Source: Phycisphaerales bacterium (GTDB lineage Bacteria > Planctomycetota > Phycisphaerae > Phycisphaerales > UBA1924). Taken from it: DNA of 64,000 nucleotides. Shown piece by piece: positions 46,239 through 54,724 of this stretch. The translations under genes were made by a program, and so were the position numbers. The stretch lies in contig JADJMV010000014.1 in the NCBI GenBank assembly GCA_016709445.1, forward strand, positions 1-64,000, read 5' to 3'. The notes beneath the pieces are model-generated. The model did no database searches and was not told the origin of the DNA. It saw only the letters and a list, made by a program, of their open reading frames with translations. The first letter of the stretch is position 1; each line of letters opens with the position of its first letter.

Positions 46239-46652
46239 CTGCACCAGTCGGCTTCGGAAGCCTGCGCCGACTGGTGGGACGGGTGTGGAGGATTGGGGAT
46301 GGGGGTGTTGCTGCACCAGTCGGCTTCGGAAGCCTGCGCCGACTGGTGGCACGGGTGTGGAGGATTGGGGATGGGGGTGTTGCTGCACCAGTCGGCTGCG
46401 GAAGCCTCCGCCGACTGGTGGCACGGGTGCGGTGGTTTGGGGATGGGGGTGTTGCTGCACCAGTCGGCTGCGGAAGCCTCCGCCGACTGGTGGCACGGGT
46501 GTGGAGGTTTGGGGATGGGGGTGTTGCTGCACCAGTCGGCTTCGGAAGCCTGCGCCGACTGGTGGGACGGGGGGGGGGGGAGGATTGGGGATGGGGGGGT
46601 TGCTGCACCAGTCGGCTTCGGAAGCCTCCGCCGACTGGTGGGACGGGTGTGG
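46239..46652. repeat. Six-copy tandem hairpin array upstream of ispG
   Basis: CTGCACCAGTCGG starts at 46239, 46311, 46383, 46455, 46527 and 46603: period 72, 72, 72, 72, then 76. Each unit contains CACCAGTCGGC and GCCGACTGGTG, 11-bp arms around TTCGGAAGCCTGC, plus a G-rich spacer (GGATTGGGGATGGGGGTG). Copies 3 and 4 change TTCGGA to TGCGGA and CTGC to CTCC, which keeps pairing in the loop. The last spacer has a 12-G run. The reading frame stays open through it because 72 is a multiple of three. Confidence 0.85.
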
Positions 46653-46670
46653 CGAGCTAGGATGGGTGCG

Positions 46671-47981
46671 ATGCAGACGAGACGACTGACGCGGCCAATC
46701 TATGTCGGGGACGAGCGGACCGGGATCGTGCAGATCGGGGGGGGGAAGCCCGATTCGCGGGGGCGGGCGACTGCGCCGGCTCCGGTGAGCGTGCAGACGA
46801 TGACGGCGGGGTACACGCACGAGATCGACAGGTGCGTGGCGGAGATCCACCGGCTGCAGGCGGCGGGTGCGGACATCGTGCGGGTGGCGGTGCCGGAGAA
46901 GAAGGACACGGCGGCGCTCAAGGAGATCCTGGCGCAGACCACGGTGCCGATCGTGGCGGACGTGCACTTCCACTTCCAGCGGGCGCTGGAGGCGGTGGAG
47001 GCGGGGGTGCACAAGATCCGGCTGAACCCGGGGAACATCAGCGACCGGGAGCAGGTGAACGCGGTGATCGACGCGTGCAAGGCGGCCAAGGGGGGGCGGG
47101 GGATCCCGATCCGGGTGGGGGTGAACGAGGGCTCGATCATCGAGCGGCGGGACAAGCAGAAGCGGGCGAAGGAGCTGGGCGCGATCTTCAGCAACCACCA
47201 GCACGGCTACCTGCTGGCGATCATGATCGCCAAGCTCGAGGAGTATCTGGACATCTTCGCCGAGCGGGGGTTCTCGGATATCGCGATCAGCGCCAAGAGC
47301 ATGAGCGCGCCGATCGTGATCGACGCGTACACCGAGATCGCGGCGAGGTTTGACCACCCGCTGCACCTGGGCGTGACGCACGCGGGGCCGAAGGAGACGG
47401 GGTGCATCCGCTCGGTGGTGGCGCTGGGGACGCTGCTGGCCAATGGGATCGGGGACACGATCCGGATCAGCTACGCGTCGGACCATGTGCACGAGGTGGA
47501 GGACGGGCTGGAACTGCTCTGGTCGCTGGGCCTGCGCGAGCGGGCGGGGGCGGAGCTGATCGCGTGTCCGACCTGCGGGCGGATCCAGGTGGACCTGTTC
47601 ACGCTGACGCAGGACGTGCGGAAGAAGCTCGCGGCCGAGATCACGGTGCCGATGAAGGTGGCCGTGATGGGGTGCGTGGTGAACGGGCCGGGCGAGGCGG
47701 AGGGGGCTGATGTCGCGGTGTTCGCGGGGGACCGGCGCGGGATCATCTATGTGCAGGGCGAGCGGGTGGCGAACGTGATGGAGGAGGAGATCCTCGACCG
47801 GCTGCTGGACGAGTGCCGGGCCTTTCAGACGCGGGTGCTGGCGGGGGAGGCGAAGCTGGGGGAGAAGCGGGTGGACATCGTGCCGCCGGACCCGATCGGG
47901 GAGCTGGGGTCGGGGGTGGAGAAGATGGCCGCGGAGCGGATGAAGCGGGGGGAGACGCGGCTGACGGTCCGTGGGGAGTGA
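46671..47981 (+). CDS. ispG: 4-hydroxy-3-methylbut-2-enyl diphosphate synthase IspG
   Basis: Seventh step of the MEP isoprenoid pathway; reduces MEcPP to HMBPP using a [4Fe-4S] cluster. TIM-barrel part: VQTMTAGYTHEIDRCVAEIHRL, GADIVRVAVPEKKD, VADVHFHFQRALEAVEAG, KIRLNPGNI. Cluster ligands: ACPTCGRIQVDLF and GCVVNGPGEA. It is the short bacterial form (~436 residues). ATG 46671 (AGGA 9 bp before) or 46662 are both plausible; the long open extension through the repeat array is not. Expression may be influenced by that array. Confidence 0.95.
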   Translation: MQTRRLTRPIYVGDERTGIVQIGGGKPDSRGRATAPAPVSVQTMTAGYTHEIDRCVAEIHRLQAAGADIVRVAVPEKKDTAALKEILAQTTVPIVADVHFHFQRALEAVEAGVHKIRLNPGNISDREQVNAVIDACKAAKGGRGIPIRVGVNEGSIIERRDKQKRAKELGAIFSNHQHGYLLAIMIAKLEEYLDIFAERGFSDIAISAKSMSAPIVIDAYTEIAARFDHPLHLGVTHAGPKETGCIRSVVALGTLLANGIGDTIRISYASDHVHEVEDGLELLWSLGLRERAGAELIACPTCGRIQVDLFTLTQDVRKKLAAEITVPMKVAVMGCVVNGPGEAEGADVAVFAGDRRGIIYVQGERVANVMEEEILDRLLDECRAFQTRVLAGEAKLGEKRVDIVPPDPIGELGSGVEKMAAERMKRGETRLTVRGE

Positions 47982-48023
47982 GCGCCGATTGTAGCGGGCG
48001 GGGCGGGGGCCCGCGCTCGCTGG

Positions 48024-49328
48024 TCAATCGTTGTGCATGCTCTCGAGCTGGGTCTTGATCATCCTGTGCATCATGGCGCGCATGCCCTTGACCTGGGCGG
48101 CGTTGAGGCCGGCCTCCTTGAGATCGATGGTGATCGCGGGGACCCAGGTTGTGGACTGGTACTCGTAGCCGAGTTCGCTCTCGATGCGCTTCTCGAGGTC
48201 GCCGAAGTGGCCGGCACCGTAGAAGATGGCGACCGAGCGGACGTCGGGCTCGTCTTCGACGACGGCCTTGAGGTCGCGGACGACAGCGGCGTTGCGGTCT
48301 TCGACGATGACCTTCATGAGGTCGGCGAGCGCACCGGGCTGGGCGGCCAGGAGGTCCTCGGCCTGGGTGAGCATGTCGGCGAGCATGATCTTGGTCATGG
48401 CGCGGCCGGTGGGGCTGGAGCCGACCATCTTGAGCAGGAACCCGGAGGCCTTGGCGAGGAAGGAATCGCCGGAGAGGGTGCGGAAGAGCATGTCCGCGGC
48501 CTTGAGGTTCTCGGGGGCGTCGGCGGGGAGCGGGCCGCTGTCGTCGTCGGCTCCGGCGGGGACATCGGCTCCGCCGAGGGCGTGCTGGATCTCGCCGATG
48601 GACATGTCGCTGTTGCGCCAGCGGGGGTGGGAGTAGTCGATGCCGTCGAGCTGGAAGGTGAGGCCGAGGGCGTCGGCGAGGTCGCGCTGGAGGCCCTTGG
48701 TTGCTTCGGCGGTGGTGATGACGCGGGGCTCGGTGGCGATCTCGTCGGCGCTCATGTCGGCGGCCGAGTCGCGGCCGCCGGGCTTGCCGTCGGCGCCGAG
48801 GCTGACGATGTCGAAGCGTGGGTCGGACCTGATCTGCAGGGGGGCGCCCCAGCCGTCTTGGAGGGCGGCGTGGACGAGGGGCGCCATGGCCGGGGGGACG
48901 GTGGTGGCGAGGTCGTCGCCCGAGGTGGGATCGGCGTGCTTGGCGGCGCGGAACTCGGCGGCGAGGACGGCGAGGAAGCGGATGCGGCGCTCGGTGAGGA
49001 GGGCGGCTTCGGCATCGCGTTCGGTGGGCTCGGGGATGGCTTCGCGCCCGCCGCCGACGCCTTCGTAGAGGACGGCGTCGTGGATATCCAGGATGGCCTG
49101 GACATCGTCGTAGAAGGACTGGTCGGCGATGTGGATGGCGCCGACGAGGTTGACCAGGGGGGCGTGCTCGTCGTTGGGGACGAGTGTGCGCACGGCGACA
49201 TCGAGGCGGAGGGTGTTCTTGTCCTGCTCGATGACGCGGATGTAGGGTGAGTCGGTCTGTGCGCCGGCGACTCCGGCGAGGGTGAGGAGGGCGAGGGTTG
49301 CCCCGATCGTGTGCCGAACGAGTTTCAT
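48024..49328 (-). CDS. TraB/TIKI-like protein carrying a GspG-type pseudopilin segment
   Basis: AGGAGGT lies 9 bp before ATG 49328. The signal peptide is residues 1-23 (ATLALLTLAGVAGAQ). N-terminal NLVGAIHIADQSFYDDVQAIL and VLYEGVGGG, and C-terminal VAIFYGAGHFGDLEKRIESE, match the TraB/PrgY/TIKI fold with its GxxH and GxGH motifs. Between them, residues ~150-185 (DGWGAPLQIRSDPRFDIVSL, GADGKPGGRDSAADM) match the C-terminal beta domain of GspG pseudopilins (DPWGxPY...SLGADGxxGG). A helical stretch follows. It may be a secreted peptidase with a calcium-type GspG-like insertion. Role unknown. Confidence 0.65.
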   Translation of the reverse strand: MKLVRHTIGATLALLTLAGVAGAQTDSPYIRVIEQDKNTLRLDVAVRTLVPNDEHAPLVNLVGAIHIADQSFYDDVQAILDIHDAVLYEGVGGGREAIPEPTERDAEAALLTERRIRFLAVLAAEFRAAKHADPTSGDDLATTVPPAMAPLVHAALQDGWGAPLQIRSDPRFDIVSLGADGKPGGRDSAADMSADEIATEPRVITTAEATKGLQRDLADALGLTFQLDGIDYSHPRWRNSDMSIGEIQHALGGADVPAGADDDSGPLPADAPENLKAADMLFRTLSGDSFLAKASGFLLKMVGSSPTGRAMTKIMLADMLTQAEDLLAAQPGALADLMKVIVEDRNAAVVRDLKAVVEDEPDVRSVAIFYGAGHFGDLEKRIESELGYEYQSTTWVPAITIDLKEAGLNAAQVKGMRAMMHRMIKTQLESMHND

Positions 49329-49476
49329 AACGGCGTACCTCCTACGTGCCCGCTCGGCGGGTGTGCTGTGGGTTGTTCGGCGGAGTGGGGTGGTGGTTGC
49401 ACGGGATCTGGGGCGTGGGGTGGATTTGGGGGAGAGTTTGTGAGACGGCGCTGTGGAGGATGGAGGGAGCCGAAGG

Positions 49477-49569
49477 GCGTGCAGGCTGGAAGAGGGCGTT
49501 AGGAGGGCGTGCAGGCTGGAAGAGTGCGTTCGAAAGGCGTGCAGGCTGGAAGCCTGCACCACAAGGGGT
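49477..49569. repeat. Three 30-bp repeats ending in a GCAGGC palindrome
   Basis: GGCGTGCAGGCTGGAAGAG recurs at 49477 and 49507, and the third copy at 49537 ends as the palindrome GTGCAGGCTGGAAGCCTGCA followed by CCACAA. In reverse, TTGTGGTGCAGGCTTCC is the same family as 27974/28009. It lies just downstream of the GH38 gene end and before the TraB-like gene. Confidence 0.7.
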
Positions 49570-49580
49570 TTGGCGCTGGT

Positions 49581-52500
49581 TCAGCGGAGGCGGAGGGTGA
49601 TGAGTTGGAATGGGCGGACCTCCAGGGTTGTTCGCCGGGCGGCGCGGCCGTGTTCGATGGTGGGGGCCTTTGCGGGGTTGGAGATCGGCCGTTCGAGGAG
49701 GTCGGTCGCTTGGACGGTATGGACGTCGGTGTGCCACCGGATGGTGGCGTGGGCGCGGGCACCGTGGGTTTCGACGAGGCGGAGGATGAGGCCGTCGCCG
49801 TCCTCGGCGTGCTTGAACGCTGCGGTGGCGAGGTGCGCGGGGCTGGGGCAATCGATCTCGAATGGGGCCCAGGCGTCGGGGGCGGTGGAACTCGGGGCGC
49901 GCGGGGTGCTGGGCTCGTGGGCGAACGGCGGGGTGTTGAGGGCTTCGGCCTCGCGGTCGACCCCGGCGGCGCGCCAGTCGCCGGCGTGGGGCATGAGGGC
50001 GTAGGTGATTCGTGCTCGCCCCGGTCGGCGGCGGGGTCGGGCCAGGCGGGGGCGCGGAGGAGCGTGAGGCCGAGGATGTTGCCGTCGCAGGAGTGGCCGT
50101 ACTTGCAGTCGTTGAGGAGGGCGACGCCGAGGCCGGGCTCGGAGAGGTCGGCCCAACGGTGGGCGCAGACCTCGTACTTGGCGCGGTCCCATGGCGTGTT
50201 GCGGTGGGTGGGGCGCTCGATGTGGCCGAACTGGATCTCGTAGGTGGCGCGGGTGGATCGGACGGCCACGGGGAAAAGGGCGCGGAGGACGCGGTGGTCT
50301 TCGCGCCAGCGCACCTGCGAGTGGATGTCGAGGCGGGGGCTGCCCGCGTCGAGGGTGTAGGTCTGCTCGATCGAGCTGTGCGCTCCGAGGCTCCGGGTGA
50401 CTCGGATGGCGCAGCGGAGGTCGTGCTCGAGGGCGATCTCGATGGATGAGGGCCGCACCGATCTGGTCGATTGGCTTGGTCTCGGCCTCGGGGTCGATGT
50501 CCCACGCGTCCCACATGCGGGGGCGGTCCTCGTAGAGGGCGAGCTGGTTGGCGGGCTGTCCGGTGAGGGCTTCGCGGTCGTTCGCGAGGCAGCGGAGCGA
50601 GGCGAGTGTGCCGTCGTCGTTGATGGTGGCCGAGATCAGGCCGTTGGCGAGCGTTCGCGCGTTGGTGATGCGCACGGGTTGGGCGGGTGTGAGGGCGCTG
50701 TCGATGGCGCGGGCGCCGAGGGCGGGGACATCGGCGGCCCAATGGAGGCGAGCGCCGGATTCCACGACGCCGGAGCGGGGCGTGCTGCACGGGTTGAGGA
50801 CGACGGGGCCGCCGAGGGCGGTGGACCAGCGGTCGAGGCCCTCGGCGACGAGGGGCTGCACGATTTCACGGATGCGGGCGTGGTCGCGTTTGGCGTCGTC
50901 GTAGACCCACTGGATGGAGGAGCCGGGGAGGATGTCGTGGAACTGGTTGAGGAGGAGGAGTTTCCAGGCGCGATCGAGCGATGCTCGGGATTCGGCGGTG
51001 GCGGGGCGCGGCGCTTCATTCGGCGTGGAGGTGGCGAGGAGTTCGGCGAGTCGGAGGAGTTCCTCGGCGCGGCGGTTGGCGCTTTTGAGCCACGCCTGGG
51101 TCGTGAACGTGCCGCGGTGGAGGTCGAGGTAGAGCTCGCCGTCCCAGACGGGGGGGCGTTCGTTGCGGGCACGGAGGGCGTCGAAATCGCGGTGGAGGGC
51201 TTCGCAGAAGTCGTCGGTGCGGCTGAGGTGGGTGCGGGGGAGGCCGTCGCACTCGGCGGCGAGTTCGGCGTAGTGGATGGAGCGGTCGGTGGGGCCGCCG
51301 CCGCCGTCGCCGTAGCCGAAGGGCTGGAGCCATCGTGCGGCGGTCTCGGCGCCGGGCTGGTGCTTGGAGGCGTGGCGTTTCTCTCCCCGGCGGAGTTCGA
51401 GGGGGGTGTTGACGGCGTTGTAGTCGGCGCCTGGGGTGAAGTGGGTGAGGATCTCGGTGCCGTCGATGCCGCGCCAGAGGAAGGAGGTGTGGGGGTAGTG
51501 GTTGACGGCGTTCCAGGCGAGCTTGTTGGTGATGAAGGTGTCGAGCCCGGCGTGGGCGATGATCTGGGGGAGGCAGGGCGGGAAGCCGAAGGTGTCGGGG
51601 AGGTAGACGAAGCGTTGGGCGCCGGCGTCGCCGAACTTCTCGCGCCAGTAGCGTGTGCCGTGGAGGATCTGTCGGACGAGGGACTCGCCGGAGGGGCAGT
51701 TGGCGTCGGGCTCGATCCACATCGCGCCGCCGGGTTCCCAGCGGCCGTCGCGCACGCGGGAAGCGATCTGGTCGAAGAGGGCGGGGGCGTCCTGCTCGAT
51801 GAAGGCGTACTGCTGGGCCTGGGAGCAGAGGAAGCGGAAGTCGGGGAAGCGTTCCATGAGGCGGAGGACGTTGGAGAAGGAGCGGATGCACTTGCGCCGG
51901 GTTTCGCGGATGGGCCAGAGCCAGGCGGTGTCGATGTGGGCGTGGCCGGTGGCGTGGCAGATGGTCGCCGAGCCGGGCGCGGGGCTGCGGAGGGTGGCGA
52001 GCACGATCTCAAGGGCGGCCGGCGCGGTCTCGGCGACGCGGTGGTCGTCGATGGCGCGGGTGGCTTGGCTCAGGGCGGAGATGAGTTGCTGGGCGCGGGG
52101 CGATTCGGCGGGGAGCTCGCGGAGGAGGAGCAGGGCGAAGCGGTAGGCGGTGGCGAGGCGCCAGGCGGGCTCGTGGAAGGTGGCGAGTTCGGCGCGGGTG
52201 AGTCGGGCTGGGGTGTCGCTGGTCCAGCGGCGGACGGCGTCGGGCGGGTCCCAGGGGAAGTGGCTGACGCCGAAGGGGTGGTTGCAGGCGGCTTCGACGA
52301 GGAGTTCGAGGGGCTGGCCGGGCTGGGATGGGATGGGGGCTGGGATGAGGGCGGCGTCGCGGTTGACGTCGAAGCCCTGGATCGGGATGCCGTCGCACCA
52401 GAGCTGGGCCTCGACACCGGTGTCGAAGCGGAGGGCGAGGGCGCCGCTGGTTGGGGCGGGGGCCGCGGGGGTGCGGAGGCGGAACCAGGTGGTGGACCAG

Positions 52501-52691
52501 ACGGGGCCCCAGGACCATCCGAGGGGCACGGGCGCGAATGGGGCGCGGGCGGCCTGCGGGCAGGGGATGGGGTCGGGGGATTGGAAGGCTTCGACGGCGA
52601 GGGGGTGGGGGTCGGTGAAGACGGCGGGGTCGAGGACATCGGCGCAGAACTTGGCGAACCGGTCGGACTGGCGGATCGGGTCGGTCTCCAT
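49581..52691 (-). CDS. GH38 alpha-mannosidase, double-frameshifted
   Basis: Hydrolyses alpha-mannosides with a Zn-dependent GH38 domain: HATGHAHIDTAWLWPIRETR (Zn His and Asp), FLCSQAQQYAFIE, WEPGGAMWIEPDANCPSGESL and the nucleophile in VYLPDTFGFPPCLPQII. The frame leaves at ~50450 and the protein continues as SIEIALEHDLRCAIRVTRSL in another frame, then returns to the first at ~50020 (TYALMPHAGDWRAAGV), two compensating shifts. The last ~150 residues form the C-terminal beta domain. N-terminal ~250 residues are a carbohydrate-binding-like leader. No signal peptide. Likely cytoplasmic. Confidence 0.88.
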   Translation of the reverse strand: METDPIRQSDRFAKFCADVLDPAVFTDPHPLAVEAFQSPDPIPCPQAARAPFAPVPLGWSWGPVWSTTWFRLRTPAAPAPTSGALALRFDTGVEAQLWCDGIPIQGFDVNRDAALIPAPIPSQPGQPLELLVEAACNHPFGVSHFPWDPPDAVRRWTSDTPARLTRAELATFHEPAWRLATAYRFALLLLRELPAESPRAQQLISALSQATRAIDDHRVAETAPAALEIVLATLRSPAPGSATICHATGHAHIDTAWLWPIRETRRKCIRSFSNVLRLMERFPDFRFLCSQAQQYAFIEQDAPALFDQIASRVRDGRWEPGGAMWIEPDANCPSGESLVRQILHGTRYWREKFGDAGAQRFVYLPDTFGFPPCLPQIIAHAGLDTFITNKLAWNAVNHYPHTSFLWRGIDGTEILTHFTPGADYNAVNTPLELRRGEKRHASKHQPGAETAARWLQPFGYGDGGGGPTDRSIHYAELAAECDGLPRTHLSRTDDFCEALHRDFDALRARNERPPVWDGELYLDLHRGTFTTQAWLKSANRRAEELLRLAELLATSTPNEAPRPATAESRASLDRAWKLLLLNQFHDILPGSSIQWVYDDAKRDHARIREIVQPLVAEGLDRWSTALGGPVVLNPCSTPRSGVVESGARLHWAADVPALGARAIDSALTPAQPVRITNARTLANGLISATINDDGTLASLRCLANDREALTGQPANQLALYEDRPRMWDAWDIDPEAETKPIDQIGAALIHRDRPRARPPLRHPSHPEPRSAQLDRADLHPRRGQPPPRHPLAGALARRPPRPPRPFPRGRPIHPRHLRDPVRPHRAPHPPQHAMGPRQVRGLRPPLGRPLRARPRRRPPQRLQVRPLLRRQHPRPHAPPRPRLARPRRRPGRARITYALMPHAGDWRAAGVDREAEALNTPPFAHEPSTPRAPSSTAPDAWAPFEIDCPSPAHLATAAFKHAEDGDGLILRLVETHGARAHATIRWHTDVHTVQATDLLERPISNPAKAPTIEHGRAARRTTLEVRPFQLITLRLR

Positions 52692-52775
52692 CGGGCGCGA
52701 GTGTAGCGGCGGCGCGGCGGCGGCACGGCCGCCGGGGAGTGGCGGGTGTCGGGATGGGTAGCGTTGGCGGTGGGG

Positions 52776-53354
52776 TCAGCCGGCGGCGCGGAGTCGGCCT
52801 TCGCTGTAGTCGATGATGTGCCTGGGGATATCGTCGAGGGGGGCGACGGCGCAGGCGCCGCCTGCTTCGATGGCTTCGCGGGGCATGCCGAAGACGACGC
52901 AGGAGTCCTTGTCCTGGGCGAGGGTGTAGGCGCCGGCGTTTCGCATGGAGAGCATGCCTCGGGCGCCGTCGGCGCCCATGCCGGTCATGATGACGCCCAT
53001 GGCCTTGGCGCCGGCGGCTTCGGCGGTGGACTCGAAGAGGACCTCGACGGAGGGCTTGTGGCGGCAGACGCGGGGCCCGTCGAAGACGCGGACCAGCCAC
53101 GTGGCGCCGTCGCGGACGACTTTCATCTGCTTCTCGCCGGGAGCGATGAGGGCGACGCCGGTACAGATGCGGTCGCCGTCGACGGCCTCGCGGACGTGGA
53201 TCGCGCAGAGGCCGTTGAGGCGGTTGGCGAAGGCGTTGGTGAAGCCGGCGGGCATGTGCTGGACGACGGCGATGCCCGGGACGGAGGTTGGGAGTTGGGT
53301 GAGGACGGCGCGGAGGGCTTCGGTGCCCCCGGTGGAGGCGCCGATCGCGATCAT
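52776..53354 (-). CDS. cheB: CheB methylesterase domain
   Basis: Removes methyl groups and deamidates receptors. The catalytic Ser is in IGASTGGTEALRAVL, His in VVQHMPAGFTNAF and Asp in IMTGMGADGARGM. ATG 53354 overlaps the stop of the preceding receiver ORF (ATGA), and the frame begins at the first strand (MIAIGASTGG). So it is either a separate effector gene or, as a frameshift at ~53370 would explain, the C-terminal half of a normal two-domain CheB. Last gene of the chemotaxis cluster. Confidence 0.88.
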   Translation of the reverse strand: MIAIGASTGGTEALRAVLTQLPTSVPGIAVVQHMPAGFTNAFANRLNGLCAIHVREAVDGDRICTGVALIAPGEKQMKVVRDGATWLVRVFDGPRVCRHKPSVEVLFESTAEAAGAKAMGVIMTGMGADGARGMLSMRNAGAYTLAQDKDSCVVFGMPREAIEAGGACAVAPLDDIPRHIIDYSEGRLRAAG

Positions 53355-53851
53355 GCGGCTGCTGGGTCGGGCGTCGGTGGGGTGCGGTGGTCGGCGGGTG
53401 TGGGGGACTCGGTGCGGGCTGGCGCCGGGGCGCTCGGCGTGCGGCGGGCGATCTGGACATCCTTGACGCCGCGCATGATCTCGGCGAGGCGAGCGGCGAC
53501 ATCGGCGACGGAGGCGGAGCCGGAGGGCTTGGCGAGGACGTCGAGCGCGCCGGCCTCGAGGCACTGGATGGCCATGTCGGTGCCGCGTGCGGCGATGGAG
53601 CTGAGGACGATGGCGGGGACCGGGTGGAACTTCATGAGCTTCTTGAGGAAGCTGAGGCCGTCCATGCGTGGCATCTCGATATCGAGGGTGATGACATCGG
53701 GCCGGAGTTCGACGATCTTCTCGCGGGCGATGTAGGGATCTGGCGCGGTGCCGACGACCTCGATGCCGGGCTGGCGGGCGAGGTGTTCGGCGAGGACCTT
53801 CCGCACGATGGAAGAATCATCGACGATGAGCACGCGGACGGGGGCGGACAT
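53351..53851 (-). CDS. cheB: CheB receiver domain (response regulator)
   Basis: REC domain with phospho-acceptor Asp in VITLDIEMPRMDGLSFL, acidic pair VDDSSIVR and lysine in LDVLAKPSGSASVADV. It ends in a Pro/Ala/Thr-rich linker. CheB proteins place this linker before the methylesterase domain; here the frame ends in it (TPDPAAA). See the overlapping downstream ORF. GGAGG lies near the upstream side of ATG 53851. Confidence 0.88.
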   Translation of the reverse strand: MSAPVRVLIVDDSSIVRKVLAEHLARQPGIEVVGTAPDPYIAREKIVELRPDVITLDIEMPRMDGLSFLKKLMKFHPVPAIVLSSIAARGTDMAIQCLEAGALDVLAKPSGSASVADVAARLAEIMRGVKDVQIARRTPSAPAPARTESPTPADHRTPPTPDPAAA

Positions 53852-53876
53852 GGAGGGTCTCCTCGCTTCGGTCGGG

Positions 53877-54344
53877 CTAGGCGGCCTTGGCGCCGGACAT
53901 GGTGGCGGGCACCCACTGGACCTGGAGGGCGCCGGAGGCGGATTCGAGGGCGCAGAGGGCGCCGGCGGCCTGGTCTGGGGCGCTGCTCAGTTCGGGGAGG
54001 CCGAGGCGGTAGTCGCATCGGTCGCCGCCGAGGTCGAGGATGACCGAACCGCCCATGATGTTGGCGAGTTCGCGGATGGCGTCCTGTCCTTCGACGTCGA
54101 GGTCGATCTCGTCGGGCTCGCAGCCGAGGAGGCTGGAGGCGAGTTCCTGGAGGAATCCCCCGGAGGCGCAGACGTAGACGTGGCCGGCATCGGGCCCGGA
54201 GTAGGCGATGCGTGCGCAGTGTTCGGTGGTGTATCCGTGGGCGGCGATCGTCTTCGGATCGGAAGGATCGGTGACGAGGAAGCAGGTTCGCTCGAGGGCC
54301 TCGGTGACCATCTCGCTGAGTCGTTCGGTGGTGATGGCGTTCAC
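53877..54344 (-). CDS. cheX: CheX/CheC-type CheY-P phosphatase
   Basis: GTG 54344 overlaps the CheY stop (GTGA). A 155-residue CheC/CheX/FliY fold, with the phosphatase motif ExxN in RELANIMGGSVILDLGG and a preceding helix LQELASSLLGCEPDEIDLD. It would dephosphorylate CheY-P. A CheC with two such helices is excluded by length, so I call it CheX-like. It closes the signal-termination part of the cluster. Confidence 0.8.
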   Translation of the reverse strand: MNAITTERLSEMVTEALERTCFLVTDPSDPKTIAAHGYTTEHCARIAYSGPDAGHVYVCASGGFLQELASSLLGCEPDEIDLDVEGQDAIRELANIMGGSVILDLGGDRCDYRLGLPELSSAPDQAAGALCALESASGALQVQWVPATMSGAKAA

Positions 54345-54724
54345 TGCTTGACTCCCAGGACCTTGGTGATGAGGCGGCAGAGGTCCTCCGGCTCGAAGGG
54401 CTTGTGGAGGGTTTCCTTGACGCCGTACTGCTTCATGCGGTCGAGGCGTTCGCGGTTGGACTCGGTGCTGACGACGACGATGGCGACGTGGCCCAGGTCG
54501 TCGCGGCCGTGGACCTGTCGGGCGAATTCTTCGCCGTCCATGACGGGCATGTTGAGGTCGAGCAGGACGAGGTCGACCCAGACGGTCTCGAGGATCTCGA
54601 GGGCCTCCTGCCCGTTGCCGGCCTCGTGGATGCGGTCTTCGGGAATGCCGGCGAGCTTGACGACCTTGGTCATGGCGCGCCGGAGGATGGGCGAGTCGTC
54701 GACGATAAGCACGTTGCAGTTCAC
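54341..54724 (-). CDS. cheY: Chemotaxis response regulator CheY
   Basis: A single 127-residue REC domain: acidic pair VDDSPILRRAM, phospho-Asp in VLLDLNMPVMDGEEF, Thr in VVVSTESN and Lys in ETLHKPFEPEDL. It binds the flagellar switch or another output. GTG 54724 overlaps the HDOD stop by four bases and its own stop overlaps cheX, so translation is coupled. Confidence 0.9.
   Translation of the reverse strand: MNCNVLIVDDSPILRRAMTKVVKLAGIPEDRIHEAGNGQEALEILETVWVDLVLLDLNMPVMDGEEFARQVHGRDDLGHVAIVVVSTESNRERLDRMKQYGVKETLHKPFEPEDLCRLITKVLGVKQ

Noticed and set aside
46239..46652. CRISPR array
   Set aside because: The units are identical throughout with no distinct spacers and no cas genes nearby.
46227..46661. 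In-frame N-terminal extension of ispG through the array
   Set aside because: The 24-codon period keeps the frame open by chance. IspG homology begins at 46671, and the array translation (LHQSASEACADWW) is not protein-like.
45090..47492. 800-residue minus-strand frame across the repeat array
   Set aside because: Antisense to the zinc-ribbon genes, the array and ispG. Its repeated SRRRLPKPTGAATPPSPNL-like segments are just the 72-bp DNA repeats.
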